64,000 nucleotides of DNA from Branchiostoma floridae (GCF_000003815.2 NC_049988.1:13862626-13926625); one strand, 5' to 3'; positions 47,201-58,324 are shown, counted from the stretch's first letter. Notes: generated by a model from the letters alone, not told the origin. Program-made: numbers and translations.

Positions 47201-50200
47201 GTACATCATATTCTTCTAAACTTGGCCCGTCGATATCAATATCATTGATCAATCCATGATAAAAACAACAGATTAAGTAAAACAAATGTCATATTTTCAT
47301 CATCATCATTTCAGGTGTGTTGCCCAAACTAGCCACATTTACTTCAAATTAGAAAGAATGTTTAAAAGCACCTGCACACCAATCTTCTATATAATAAGCT
47401 CATAAGTGTAAAATATGCTGTTGAACTTCATAATTCACCCGTGTATGTATTTCAGTTTCAAAATCAATTTTGCAAAAACTATAAAAAAATGCTAACACTT
47501 TACATCTAACACTAGAATTAACACTATAGGGACTTACCCTCTAAATTTTTGGATGAACTAAATTCCAGTGCTGGATGCAAAACTTAGCATTTTCCTATAA
47601 ATGTATTCTAACAACAGAAGAAACTTTCATGCTAATTTGGTAAAATGACTTGCTTGTTTCTTGTATTGACAGACAGACTGCCACCATGTTGTATGAACAA
47701 TACATACCCGTACATGTAATAAAAGCTTTAACAATAAGTACAGTGACTTTAAGAACCCAGTGCCTCACCTGTCTTCACTCCTGTAGGTGTGCACGATGGT
47801 ACGTTTGTCCACCCCTGCGGCCAGGGTACCGTAGTGCAGGTCCGACTTCATACACACCCCCGCCATGTTGGTCTCTCCCTTGATCACAGACTTCACCCCG
47901 TGGTACTTGAACCCGCCCTTCCCGACCGTCCGGATCTTGCCTTCATCACGCAGCCCTCGCACCAGTGTGGGGGTTAAGGCTAATTTCAAACCTGTTTATC
48001 TCAATGAACAGCTAATATTTCACTGGGCACAACATGTACAGGAAAGACAGGCAATATGTACAGTATTTACAGTCATTGCGCCAGTGGGTGGGTAAAGGCA
48101 AAATATAAATCAAGCTTTTAGGTAGGATTTTATCATAGGGGGTCCTGAGATTGACAGAAATTCACCACGCAGCACCTTGTTATTTTTACTGATTTTGAAA
48201 AAGTTATGACATGAAACAGACCACCAATTAAAAATACAAGTGATAGTCCAACTTCAAAATGTTATACTAGTAGATGTTGGAACAAAGATGATGAAATAGG
48301 CCCCTGTAGAAGTGCATTTCCACTGCAGTGCCAACCAACAGATCCATCTAGCAGATAAAGGTGGCATGGCAACTTTAAGGTCTGAAACAATTCAATCCAT
48401 TAAAGTTGTAAAACATAAAGTATGGAGTATCACATCAGAAAGGATATAGTCCAGCCAGTGCCAGAGGGTCCTGATATCACTGTCTTCTGGGGCCATGTCT
48501 GCATTCCTGGAGATTTGGTCAGTCTAGAGGAAAAACATTAGTCATCAAGGGGCAGGAAAGAGCACACTTCACCAATACAGAGTTTATATATATTACCTTG
48601 TGAGAAAAGCTACCAGAATCTATTAGTAACTTTTTTACCATCCAAGCAACAAACTAACACTTCACAATATGGCAACAATAAAGGGGTCAATATGTGACAA
48701 CAAGTGACTACCTGTCACCCTTCTTTTAGCTACCTTACTCCATAACCAATTTATCTCGAATGTATTAATATAACTGAATATCAAGATAACAGATAATAAT
48801 AAACATATACATATACATTTAACAATCCACAAAATGAAATGTTAGCATAGCAAATTAAAGCAGCACACCTGTAAGCCGTAACCATTGCGTGCTCTTCTCT
48901 TCATCTTGATGGAGATGTCATCTTCAGCTGTACAGGTGGGATGTGCTGTCATGTGATGTAACCTCTTACCACAGGCCCAGGTAATACTGGAGTGGGGTGA
49001 CCAGGACTAGCAGGGACAGAAATATTATTGTCACTGTCTGTCACATAGGGGTGAATAATAGGTGATAGAAAAGCCAAGTGTGGTGGGCTGTCATGTGATG
49101 TAACCTCTTCCCACAGGCTCAGGTGATACTGGAGTGGGGTGACCAAGACTAGCAGGGACAGAAATATCATTGTCTTGGTTACAGGGGTGTACAGCAGGAG
49201 GGGAAGAGTAGAGAATGACAGGCGAAAGTAAATCCAAGTGTGGTGGGCTGTCATGTGATGTAACCTCTTACCACAAGCCCAGGTAATACTGGAGTAAGGC
49301 GACCAAGACTAGCAGGGACAGAAATATCATTGTCTTGGTTACAGGGGTGTACAGCAGGAGGGGAAGAGTAGAGAATGACAGGCGAAAGTAAATCCAAGTG
49401 TGGTGGGCTGTCATGTGATGTAACCTCTTACCACAAGCCCAGGTAATACTGGAGTAAGGCGACCACGACTAGCAGGGACAGAAATATCATTGTCTTGGTT
49501 ACAGGGGTGTACAGCAGGAGGGGAAGAGTAGAGAATGACAGGCGAAAGTAAATCCAAGTGTGGTGGGCTGTCATGTGATGTAACCTCTTACCACAAGCCC
49601 AGGTAAAAATACTGGAGTGAGGCGACCACGACTAGCAGGGACAGAAATATCATGGTCACTGTCTGCCACATAAGGGTGAATAGCAGGAGGGGGAAGAGCA
49701 AAGTGGGAGTGAAGGATAGGTAATAGAAAAGCAAGATGGGATGGACAAGGAAAGGAGGAAGACCCAAATGTTCCAGTTTAGTACTGAGACTCATTCGAGC
49801 AATCACTGTTTTTGTTTACATCCGGGATATTCTATGATTTTATTCTACGTCAGCAGATTGGAGGTGAGATGAGAGATTGGATTACCATTAATATTCAAAT
49901 TTGCAGCTGAAATAAAAATTGATATATAAATTTATCTTTTGTCTTCCAACTGCTGTTTGCCTGCCAGTCGTCACTGTAACATCATCGCGATTGCTCATTT
50001 CGCGAGACTCATATATGTACTTCTGATGAAACATTTTCCACAAGTTTCCAGGAACAAATCACATTGCCTTTCTTTAAAACTCTTGATTCAATTACTAAAA
50101 CTAAACAAGTACTAAAACTTTACATACAACCAATTGTTATTCTTAATCTTTCTGAAGAATGATTGATTTCCGTGGCACAAGGCTTGCCATTTGGTGGTAG

Positions 50201-53200
50201 CATTGCTTGTTCCTACCAGTGATATTCTCTCAAACACAGTGAGATCCGTCATGTTGCCTTTGGTGGTGATGATCATCATGCGGTTCTCGTGGGTGGGGTG
50301 CCACGCAAAGGACGACAGGGACTCCTCGCCACACGCTGGGAACACAACAACAGAACGTGACAAGGTCATTCATAACTGGGGGTGACTGGTGATAATAAAA
50401 GCACTGTAGAATTCGTTGCAGCAGACAGAAAGGTGGAAAATGTTTTTCAGGCACATTATTGCATAAAGTTGTTTTTTTAATTAAACCCATTGGTTCCAAT
50501 ATCAGTTCAAACATCATACAAGAAAATTTGGTTTCACTTTGAAAAAGCAAGCGAAGCTCTGCCAAGTGCAAAGCAAAAGTGTGTCTGAAGACGGCCAAAA
50601 ATGCCACAAAATTGATATAGTGAGAGTAAGAGGCCCCCATGTCTATACTTGTTAAATTTTATCATTTTTCAGCTATGCCCCTGGACTATATATCCATCAT
50701 ACTTTATCTTCTAGTCATCTGCCTTCTAACAAAATCCTTCCTATGATATAAAACAGCTAACTATAAATTGTTGCTGTTATAGAAAATCTTCTAGTGTTTC
50801 TACTCACCTTGTACTGATCTCTCAATGATGGCAGGTTCATAGTCATCACCCCCTACTCCTGAGTGCTGGATGTCGTACAGCTTAACCACTGGGCTGTCCT
50901 TACAGGAGATGCCTAGCAGTCCATATCTAAACATACAGGGATGCAATACACAAATTTACATTTCCGCAGACTACAAAACTGCTTGCATCACATAGGTGGT
51001 TATTTACACCATTCCTGCACAATTTGAACATACTCTAAGAATGGACTTCGCGTTAACATACACATTCAAACGTATGGAACATGTTTGAACGTTGGCTGAA
51101 ATACTGTAATCACCCCCTGTGATGCAGGCAATTTTTGTACTCCGCACATGTGCAAACTCCACTATTACAAATATATCATTCTGCAATCTGGTACAAATTG
51201 AGTTATTGAATTATCTATAGAGTCAAATATCGTCAAGAAGGAAATATGATCACTGGCATCATGATAGAAATGTTTTAAAAGTTTAAATTACAATGTTTGA
51301 CTTTTGTTAAAGAGTACTTTAAGCTGCTAAGACATCAGGTAAAACTTAGACACATTGTTTCAAACTAACAATCAATGGGGAGTCCTGTAGGATCAAAGGC
51401 TCACCTAGTGGGACTCCAGGCTATTTTTGCTATATGCCTCTGCTCTGTAAGGGTCAGCACGGGTTTCTCAAACACACGGGTGTCCCAGATAGACACTTGG
51501 CCCTGAAAAAGACAGAAGTACATCAAGATAAGAAGTGTACTGAATTTTTTGTCATACTCTTTGTAGCATTTTTATGCCAAGCATCGAACATAACAAGATG
51601 AAAAGGAAACACACATGTTAAAGATATCGAGGCAGGATGGACAATTTTTTTCCATACATTGTATCAAACACATACTGTAGCTATGCGCTGCAAAGCAGGC
51701 ATGCATACTACATCAGTAAGTGTGTAGACATACATTTTGCAAGTTTTCTTAATGCCATATGAGTATGTTTAATGAATACCTTAAATGTCAAAGCATACAG
51801 ATGAAGGGGTAACTACTTTACCTCCACATAAGAAGCAATCCTGGTGTCCACATGTGGATCTATAGCCACACCGTACACTGCCTTAGTCAGTGCTACATTA
51901 ACTGGTCTAGAAACATCTGAAGAGGGGGACAAAATATCAAAATATGGCAAAAATACACATTTTCCTTTTTCAGATTTGCCCAAAATGCTAGTATCTTTCC
52001 AAACACGTTACAATACAGCTATCCTAGCAGACGTCCTTTCCATTTGCTCGAAGTAAAAAATCATTATTACTTTAGTTGGCCCCATCAAAAAACGAAAGAC
52101 TCTTACAGTACATCTTCAACAGGAGGGACACCACTTACAACAACAATAATTTCTTTTTTAATTCAGAGATTGATTTTAGGAATATCAACCTCTACCATGT
52201 CAAGTGTTGTTACCACGCTTGTTCTACTTCATATATGACAGACTCTTGATACAGACCTCGAAGGTCAAATATCTTCAGAAACTTGTTGTTCATGCCAACT
52301 AGCAGGGTCTTGGACTCGTGGGTGAACCAAGCCAGCGACAGAGCCGTCTCCGACGCACCTGAAAACAATACAAATGTATGACTCTATGGCCAGCTTTACA
52401 AGAAAATGCTTTCCAAGTTGTATGAATAATTACATACTTACAGCAGAATGAGAAAGAATGGTACAGAAATGTTACACATGCTTGAAAGGCTTGTTACAAT
52501 CAATGGGGCTATACCAGTTGTGCAATGCCAGTACATATATTTTATAAAATCTTACATAGTTGGAACATTCCACACTCTACTCTAGAGATCTGTCTAACAA
52601 ACTCTTAAAATGCAGATTGGTATAGAACTATCCCACATATGCTACAATACCTACATCATTGAATATCACTATCTACTTTAATGAAATTAGGTGGCAATCA
52701 GCCCTTGTGGCTGAAATTCCTTACTGATTCTTTTTGAATATGAATATTTTTGAATATGATTGAGTCATATTTGTGTACCATACAATAATAAAGTCACAGC
52801 AATATTACAGACCAACAACATACAACATGAAATCTGCTTTCCACTCACCCAGCTCGACGAGAGGTTTGCTGACCATGCTCGGCCCCTCCCCACTCCCCAC
52901 AGAGTCCCTGTGGATCCGGCTTTTGTCTGGACTGTTAGCAGAGTCTGCTACTGTAACAAATGTACAACATTTTACACACACATCCCTTTGTCTTAAACCC
53001 AAGGGGCGTACTGTTAGTATGGCCTAATACTGAAACAAACGGGATTGTACAATTTAGGTCAGTCTTGTGTTCTTTGAACTTGAAGGGTAGGAATCAATTA
53101 AGGCAAGGAGCACTTACTGTATTTAGCATTGATGTCCCACACAAGAACAGAGGAGTCAGATCTGTACTTGTCCAACCCTGCTGCAAGCTGTGGGGTAAAG

Positions 53201-55025
53201 AGAAACAACATTGATGACTAAAACATTCACTAGACAAAAGACGTTGTTCAGTAGAAAGCTAAGGGAGATGGAAACATAATTTATAACAAGCAAAAGTGGG
53301 CACGACAAACATCCACCAGACTATTGAATACTTTGAATGACTTTGCAAATTATTCTATAAATGCAGAATGCAATTAAGGTTGGGTGTCAGTACAGGTTTC
53401 AGTATATGTGAACCCCCAATCATAGCCTCAAACCTGTCTTCACACACTGACAGGCAATTACTGTCTTTCCCTTCTTTTACTGGTGACTAATTTGAGAGAC
53501 AGAGAAAGTGAACAGTGAAATTATCTAAATATATGCAAGACTCCGTGGATTTTTTCTTATTTCAGGCATTTGGCAATGTACCTTACCATGTTGGACTCAT
53601 TTGGATGCCAGGCTAGGCTGTTACATTGTCTGGCATGTCGAGGAACTGAAAGGCAAACATAAAAAGAGATGATGAAAGCTGCACAACAGTTGGTGGTTTA
53701 CTTCAACTGATAACTGTTATATCACAATTTAAAGGTCATTTTACTCATATTTGATAAGATCTTAAGCTCTGAGTATTGGCTTTATGACTTTAATTCTTCA
53801 CTATCATGTTAAAACTAAAAGTGTTTTGTATTGTGTAAAAATGTGAAATCTTACCAAATTCTTTCCCGATCAGTCCATACTGGTCATGTGCCCCATCTTG
53901 ACCAAAACTGGGCAGAAAAAAATATTAAGTTGATAAATGAAGAATTCTGGACAAGATAATATCATGTTGGAAATATGTGTATATCCGTATCAATCTGCAT
54001 GTCTGAATATTTGAAATACCATACCGCAATCTTATCTAAGAGCCTGTGGTACCAGGCTACACAGGTTAGTAAGAACATTGGCCTGTCCTACCGCTAGTAG
54101 GTTCCTTCTTAGGCATCAGGCTATATTCTTCATTAGTACATGATTGTACTGGATTAGTACCTCACATTAGTACTGGATGTCTGTGTATGTGGATTGACAT
54201 AAGAACATGAGGTGCCAGGCTACACTTACCTAGTAAGAACTACTCTCCCATTGGCCTGTCCCACCGCTAACAGAAACTCAGGTTCCTTCTTGGGGTACCA
54301 GGCCACACACTTCATGTACTGGATGTCTGTGTTTGTGGACAGCAGAGTCGCTGTGGTGTCATCTGACAGGCGGATCAATCCCTGGGCTGTGGGGGAAACA
54401 TAACAATGGGGAAGTTTTACAATTATAGAACTCTCTACAAGTCTGAGGAAATGTTGAAAACCTCACAGACATTGTGTGGATAGATGACACAAGGTAAGAG
54501 AGTTTTTATAGATAGGAAATTAATGTTTAGAAAATTATTACATCATGATATATGGGATGTAGTAGTGTGCTGAAGATTAACAGGGCCACTGCACTCTGAT
54601 ACTTTTGGTATGTCCTTAACAACCAAAACTAGAATATACAGATTGACGACTGACTATATATATATATATGGGAGCAGCTAATGTGGCCCCAGCCTTCAAT
54701 TGTGACTTGTCTGATTGCAGACTATACCTTCACGAAGCCTTAAGATAAAATTCCCCATTTTTAGAACATATTTTCTACAGTACAACTCTGCAATATATTC
54801 TTACATGGTCATTCTGCTCCCTTATATTGCCATCAGTCATACAGCAAATACACATAGGCTATGGGGCAAATTATTTCAATGACACGTACCCAGAGCCTTG
54901 GAGCCAGTGACAACCTGCCCATGTGTGATCCGGTCAGCCTTATACAGACTGATCTCTGTGCCGAACGTGAGGAACTGGTTGATGTGGCTGGGAGACCACA
55001 GGACATCCAGCCGTGCTGCACTCAT
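41241..55025 (-). CDS. MIOS: MIOS: GATOR2 complex subunit, 23 exons seen, last exon missing
   Basis: Exons in transcript order (high to low): 55025-54890, 54386-54230, 53907-53855, 53645-53587, 53187-53118, 52950-52849, 52358-52257, 51916-51822, 51502-51405, 50926-50808, 50335-50217, 49006-48869, 48523-48434, about 47955-47769, 46631-46560, 46194-46076, 45477-45305, 44561-44496, 43699-43488, 42879-42722, 42318-42263, 41832-41715, 41331-41241. They give about 862 residues; human has about 875. N-terminal WD-repeat propeller ([52 protein letters not shown]), helical middle ([50 protein letters not shown]), then zinc-binding [20 protein letters not shown] and [17 protein letters not shown]. In GATOR2 it helps activate mTORC1 at lysosomes by opposing GATOR1. 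The 48434/47955 junction does not agree in phase, so a microexon or another site is missed there. Confidence 0.95.
43335..43600 (-). repeat. donor-side duplication of MIOS exon 43699-43488
   Basis: The last about 94 exon bases ([13 protein letters not shown]...RVQQWIE) and the donor are repeated 135 bp downstream in the transcript, at 43446-43353. The first donor is AGAG|GTTTGT (weak); the repeated one is AGAG|GTAGGG (better). The second copy has small changes (Asn for Asp in the CPS-N/D-VS stretch) and no acceptor of its own. Confidence 0.9.
43677..44060 (-). repeat. acceptor-side minisatellite of MIOS exon 43699-43488
   Basis: Three upstream copies of the intron end plus exon start (CCCAG|CTTGTGGAGTACCT) have exon-first bases at 43823, 43982 and 44037 against the true 43699. 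The copy at 43823 reads [18 protein letters not shown] then TAG. The copy at 43982 is open through the equivalent of EGILLT. The intron part of the unit has CATTCACAACAAATACATG. Confidence 0.9.
44081..44235. repeat. second copy of the dispersed repeat seen at 4200-4590
   Basis: Shares CAGGGGGCCCAAAATTGACC and the following CCTACC...CCAAAT and CTTGAGATAT phrases with the copy at about 4390-4490. No CA tail here. Confidence 0.6.
45421..45550 (-). repeat. tandem duplication spanning the acceptor of MIOS exon 45477-45305
   Basis: The first about 57 exon bases ([10 protein letters not shown]...GYTD) recur 73 bp upstream in the transcript, starting at 45550 after the acceptor ATGTTTAG. The true polypyrimidine tract (GTTTTTTCCCTGTGCAG) begins where the copied exon fragment ends. 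The upstream copy has conservative changes (Val for Ala, Leu for Ser). Confidence 0.92.
45655..45780. repeat. possible Penelope-like retroelement end
   Basis: On the minus strand CACTGAAGAAGCCACACCTG then GCAAAACATGTATGCG, a phrase typical of the 3' flank of Penelope-like retroelements in animals, by memory of the pattern only. No reverse transcriptase frame nearby. Confidence 0.35.
46366..46415. repeat. CA microsatellite
   Basis: Imperfect (CA)n tract in a MIOS intron, interrupted by AAAC and ATGC. Similar short tracts lie at 34138-34162. Confidence 0.9.
48940..49690 (-). repeat. minisatellite spanning the acceptor of MIOS exon 49006-48869
   Basis: Five copies of intron end plus the first about 60 exon bases; exon-first positions 49006 (true), 49148, 49308, 49468 and 49631, spaced 142, 160, 160 and 163. 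The true exon reads [20 protein letters not shown]. The copy at 49148 has TGA in place of the second Trp; the others remain open. Each copy also holds the donor-like CTGTG|GTAAGAGG at the ACGK codons, so short mini-exons are possible. Confidence 0.95.
49691..50216. other. MIOS intron DNA, nothing recognised
   Basis: Intron between exons 50335-50217 and 49006-48869, upstream of the minisatellite. No repeat or exon seen. Confidence 0.5.
54040..54345 (-). repeat. decayed duplication of the donor side of MIOS exon 54386-54230
   Basis: At 54040-54200 the phrases CCAGGCTACACAGGTTAGTA, ATTGGCCTGTCCTACCGCTA, TTCCTTCTTAGGC and TACTGGATGTCTGTGTATGT follow the same order as at 54215-54345 (exon 3' part plus donor). 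Frame is broken, so this is an old copy inside the intron. Confidence 0.75.
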
Positions 55026-55089
55026 CCTGATGATGCTTCAGTTCACTCTGACTCAGAGATGACATCACATTGTTACATGTTACATCCAT

Positions 55090-55235
55090 GTAAAATAAAA
55101 TGTAGGGTACACTACAGTAGAGTAGTATAGTGTAGAGCAGAGTAGAGTACATTAAAATGGTATTGTAGAGGAGAGGAGAGTAAAGCAGAGCAGAACAGAG
55201 CAGAGTGCTACAGTAGGGTGCAGTAGAGTAGAAAA
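55090..55235. repeat. AGAGTAG/AGAGCAG minisatellite
   Basis: Degenerate repeats of AGAGTAG, AGTAGAG and AGAGCAG just upstream of the first MIOS coding exon. It would lie in the 5' intron. Confidence 0.75.
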
Positions 55236-56039
55236 GAGACTTCACTTATTTAGGAATGGTTTAAAACCATGTGCATGTAACTAGTTTGTTTCTCTTTAGC
55301 TTTTCTTTCAAAATGAGTATCCCACAATAAGGGAATGGCTTTGCACATGCACAGGTCAGAGGGGAGGGCCCCTGAGAGCCAGGGGTTTTCACCTTTTAAC
55401 CTGCAGTTGGATCCATGAATGGCCTAATTTTCCATTTGAATTAAATACATTTCAGCTACAATTCTATATTTCTCGCAGCAATGCTTCCCTTGTCAATCTG
55501 AACCTCAGAAAATTGTTGTAACTTATAGGCTTTGTTAGCTAGTATACGTAGCAGTATAACACAAACAACAAAACATACCGTTAAACGTTAACCTTAACTA
55601 CAATAGTTCTGGAAATACAGGGAAAATTGATTCATAAATGATTGAATGTGTAAACTATTTATCATTATGATAATATTCTCAACCTTTATTTTAGCCTTGA
55701 TCAAATCCCTCAGCCTCAGCAGGAGTGTCATGTAAGTATCAGTTGAAACCATGTGTTTTGTGTGATGAAACTACTCGTGGCTACTCACAATGTCTTTATG
55801 TACTGTATTACTATTTGAAGTAGGTTGCGAATCGTGTACATTGAAACAAGGACGTTATACCACCAGGACTGTGTACGTAGTTAACACCCCGCTGGGCCTA
55901 TTGTTTCGCCGTGCGAAATCCCGCTGCCTTTCTTTGTGCCCGTCCCGCCGCGGTACTTCTTTGTATAGAACGTCCGGTGCGGGTTTTCGCGGGGTTTTGC
56001 TGGAAATTACATATTTATGAGCAACGCTATGACGTCAGA

Positions 56040-56205
56040 TAGCCCGAGTCGTCCCGAGGACTCGCTCGGAATCCAGCTGTTTTCCGACTATTTCCTTATT
56101 TGGCGAGCGTTTCTGTCATGCGCAGAAGTCTGCTTCTTTTAGAGGAGGAAATGACGGACATTTTGGCGTTTATCTGATCGTCGTAGGACAATCATGGGTG
56201 AGTTT
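56040..56205 (+). promoter_or_regulatory. candidate promoter and first exon of an unidentified plus-strand transcript
   Basis: A GC-rich island after AT-rich flanks, with CATGCGCAGAAG (NRF1-like half site) near 56117 and a consensus donor ATGG|GTGAGT at 56196-56205, where the exon would end one base after an ATG. I found no downstream exon, so the gene, if real, is unknown. It could instead be part of a promoter for MIOS on the other strand. Confidence 0.35.
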
Positions 56206-56209
56206 ACAG

Positions 56210-57233
56210 ACTTTTTCGTCCAAATCTCTTCATATTCTCGGCCGCTAAATATGTAAGAAAATGCACAGATTTATGCCTCTATAACATAGTTTTGCAAATT
56301 TTCCTGTTTTAGTGAAAATTTTTCTATGCAAGTACGGACCCATTTTTCTGCATTCCTGCATTGTTTTGATCAGATCCCAGCTGATTTTTTTCTGATCGCA
56401 GAGCTCAAACTTTGCTCACAGTATAACAAAATGCCGTAGATGGCCTTCCTCCGTGAACCAACAAAATGGTGGGAGGGGGAAAGGTCCGTACTTTTTGGAG
56501 ATCGTTGGGGAACTTCTGAAGCTAAAATCTTTTGCTACATGCCGGAATACGCGGAGACATGTGCGGACAAGTTCATATCAATTTGTTTATGTAACGTTAA
56601 CGTTGTACATCTAGGTTCCCAATCTTATCGAGTCCATGTTAGTGCATTTTCAGGTCGCAAACTGCTGGGGAAGGGAAGGCCAATCAATCGACGTCATAGA
56701 GCATACAGCTTTGCCGAAAAGGCCACATAGTCTGAATAAAAAAATTCACGCAACTGAAGCAAGAGTAGTAATCATCGTGTTCTATTTTTATAAACTGTAA
56801 CGTTATTTCTAAATAGAATAAGTAACGGTTATATCTTGTAAATCTCCGAGTTGGTATCTGACTTGACGGTAGCGATGAATAAAGATCCCCCCTCCCCACC
56901 GTTTATTTATTTCCGCTACGCAAGCACACTTGCGCTACGCAAGCAAAGTATGAACGGGTCTTGAAGGTAAGAATTTTTTTTATAAGGATGCTCTTAAAAT
57001 ACATTATTGTTTTAAAAATAAACTTCTAACATTAAGTTCTGGTGTGTCACTGTCAATTATTGTGCCAGTAAAGTCAGCTATAAACCGTTACGTATTGCAA
57101 GTAAAAGTGTTACTGCTATTGCTAGTTCTGCGCTAGCTGTTTGCATGACATTCAGCTGTCTCCAATTCTTCAAGAACTTCTTCAAAATATCACTCAAAAC
57201 CAAGGTCTAACCCAAGTCATTGCCCTGTCACAC
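56210..57233. other. no gene recognised
   Basis: Intergenic or intronic sequence. A short direct repeat TTGCGCTACGCAAGCA occurs near 56920-56950. Otherwise nothing I can support. Confidence 0.5.
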
Positions 57234-57709
57234 TGTAACAGTGGTGTTCAAGGACTAACAGTGGTGTTCAAGGACTGCTAAACCGAAGACGCCTAACGGC
57301 TTAAGCCATTTGGCCGAACGGTTTGCACGTTCGATTTGTGATCCGGCTGCCCGGGTTCGGCGCGGGTTCGAATCCCGGGAATCGGGGTGTTGTTTCTTTC
57401 TGTTCTTACTCGCCCCTCTGGTTGTTTCATTGGTTCCCACGCCGGCCCTGTGAGTAACAGGCTAGTATGTGCCACACAGGGATGTCGATCTCGGAGATTC
57501 GAGGACGAATCTTGAAAAGAAAAGGGGGAGTAGTGTAACAGTGGGGTTCTAGCGCTGCCAAACTGACCACGCCAACAGCTCTTGAGCTTTTGGTGTTGTG
57601 GTTAGCACGTTGGATTTGTGATCCGGCTGCCCGGGTTCGGCGCGGGTTCGAATCCCGGGAGTCGGGGTGTTGTTTCTTTCTGTTCTTACTCGCCCCTCTG
57701 GTTGTTTCA
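57234..57709 (+). mobile_element. tRNA-bearing TRIM-like retroelement, copy B
   Basis: LTRs 57234-57429 and 57534-57709 begin TGTAACAGTGG and end GGTTGTTTCA. Target duplication ACAC: 57230-57233 and 57710-57713. Primer site TGGTTCCCACGCCGG at 57431, matching tRNA-Glu with one G-for-A change. Purine tract AAAAGAAAAGGGGGAG just before the 3' LTR. The interior is only 104 bp. The two LTRs agree from GATTTGTGATCC onward but differ completely in the first about 100 bp; the 5' LTR has a perfect A box TGGCCGAACGG (57311-57321) and B box (57365-57375). Confidence 0.88.
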
Positions 57710-58048
57710 ACACCATTATAGTGAATTTTGTGTTACAATAGAGGGATGCTTGTCGCAGCCTGGAATCTATGCAAATCAGGGGTAATTCATATATAGGTGT
57801 CAATTGCTCTCTTCACACATGAATCGAAGCTTGATGAATAGGCACTGAGTCTGAACTCAATCCTTGTGATATAACGTCCTTGGTTGAAATAAAGCTGTAC
57901 GAATATAGTCGATACTCCGCCCACAAGGCCGGACCCACAAGGCCGACTTCGCCTTCCGGATCGGCCCTTCAAATATTATCATTTGGCCGTGGCTTCCAAT
58001 CATTGCACATGTGGACAACCTGGCCAACAGTTCAACTAACATGTTATC

Positions 58049-58160
58049 TCACCTTGACTAGACTTCCCGTGCCAACGTTGCGTGCGGTAATAGTCGTGAA
58101 AAGTCTTCAAAGTCAGGAAAAAGTACTTTTATTTTGGCCACCGTCCGCCATCTTGCTTAC
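58049..58160 (-). promoter_or_regulatory. candidate minus-strand promoter and non-coding first exon, perhaps of MIOS
   Basis: On the minus strand CAAGATGGCGGACGG (about 58144-58158) is a near-perfect YY1 start-site element, and about 100 bp on there is a strong donor GTCAAG|GTGAGA at 58049. The ATG in the YY1 motif opens only a 12-codon frame. A suitable acceptor, CTGAGTCAG followed by AGTGAAC, lies just upstream of the MIOS ATG at about 55050, so this may be the MIOS 5' UTR exon. Confidence 0.45.
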
Positions 58161-58324
58161 CCAGCATTCCGCACGAAAGTGGATGATCCCATTCTGCTCA
58201 GGGGGTGTTTTGAATTTATTGCTTTACACATCATATGCCATACGGTTATGTTTGCGGGTGTTTTGCATGTAACCTCTCTTACTCTTTCTTTCTTCGTATA
58301 AAACTTACAGATAGGCCTGTTAAC

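Noticed and set aside
49588-49806. Minus-strand hydrophobic frame (PLLLFTLMW) as a membrane protein
   Set aside because: It is a decoy copy of a MIOS exon read in the wrong frame plus intron.
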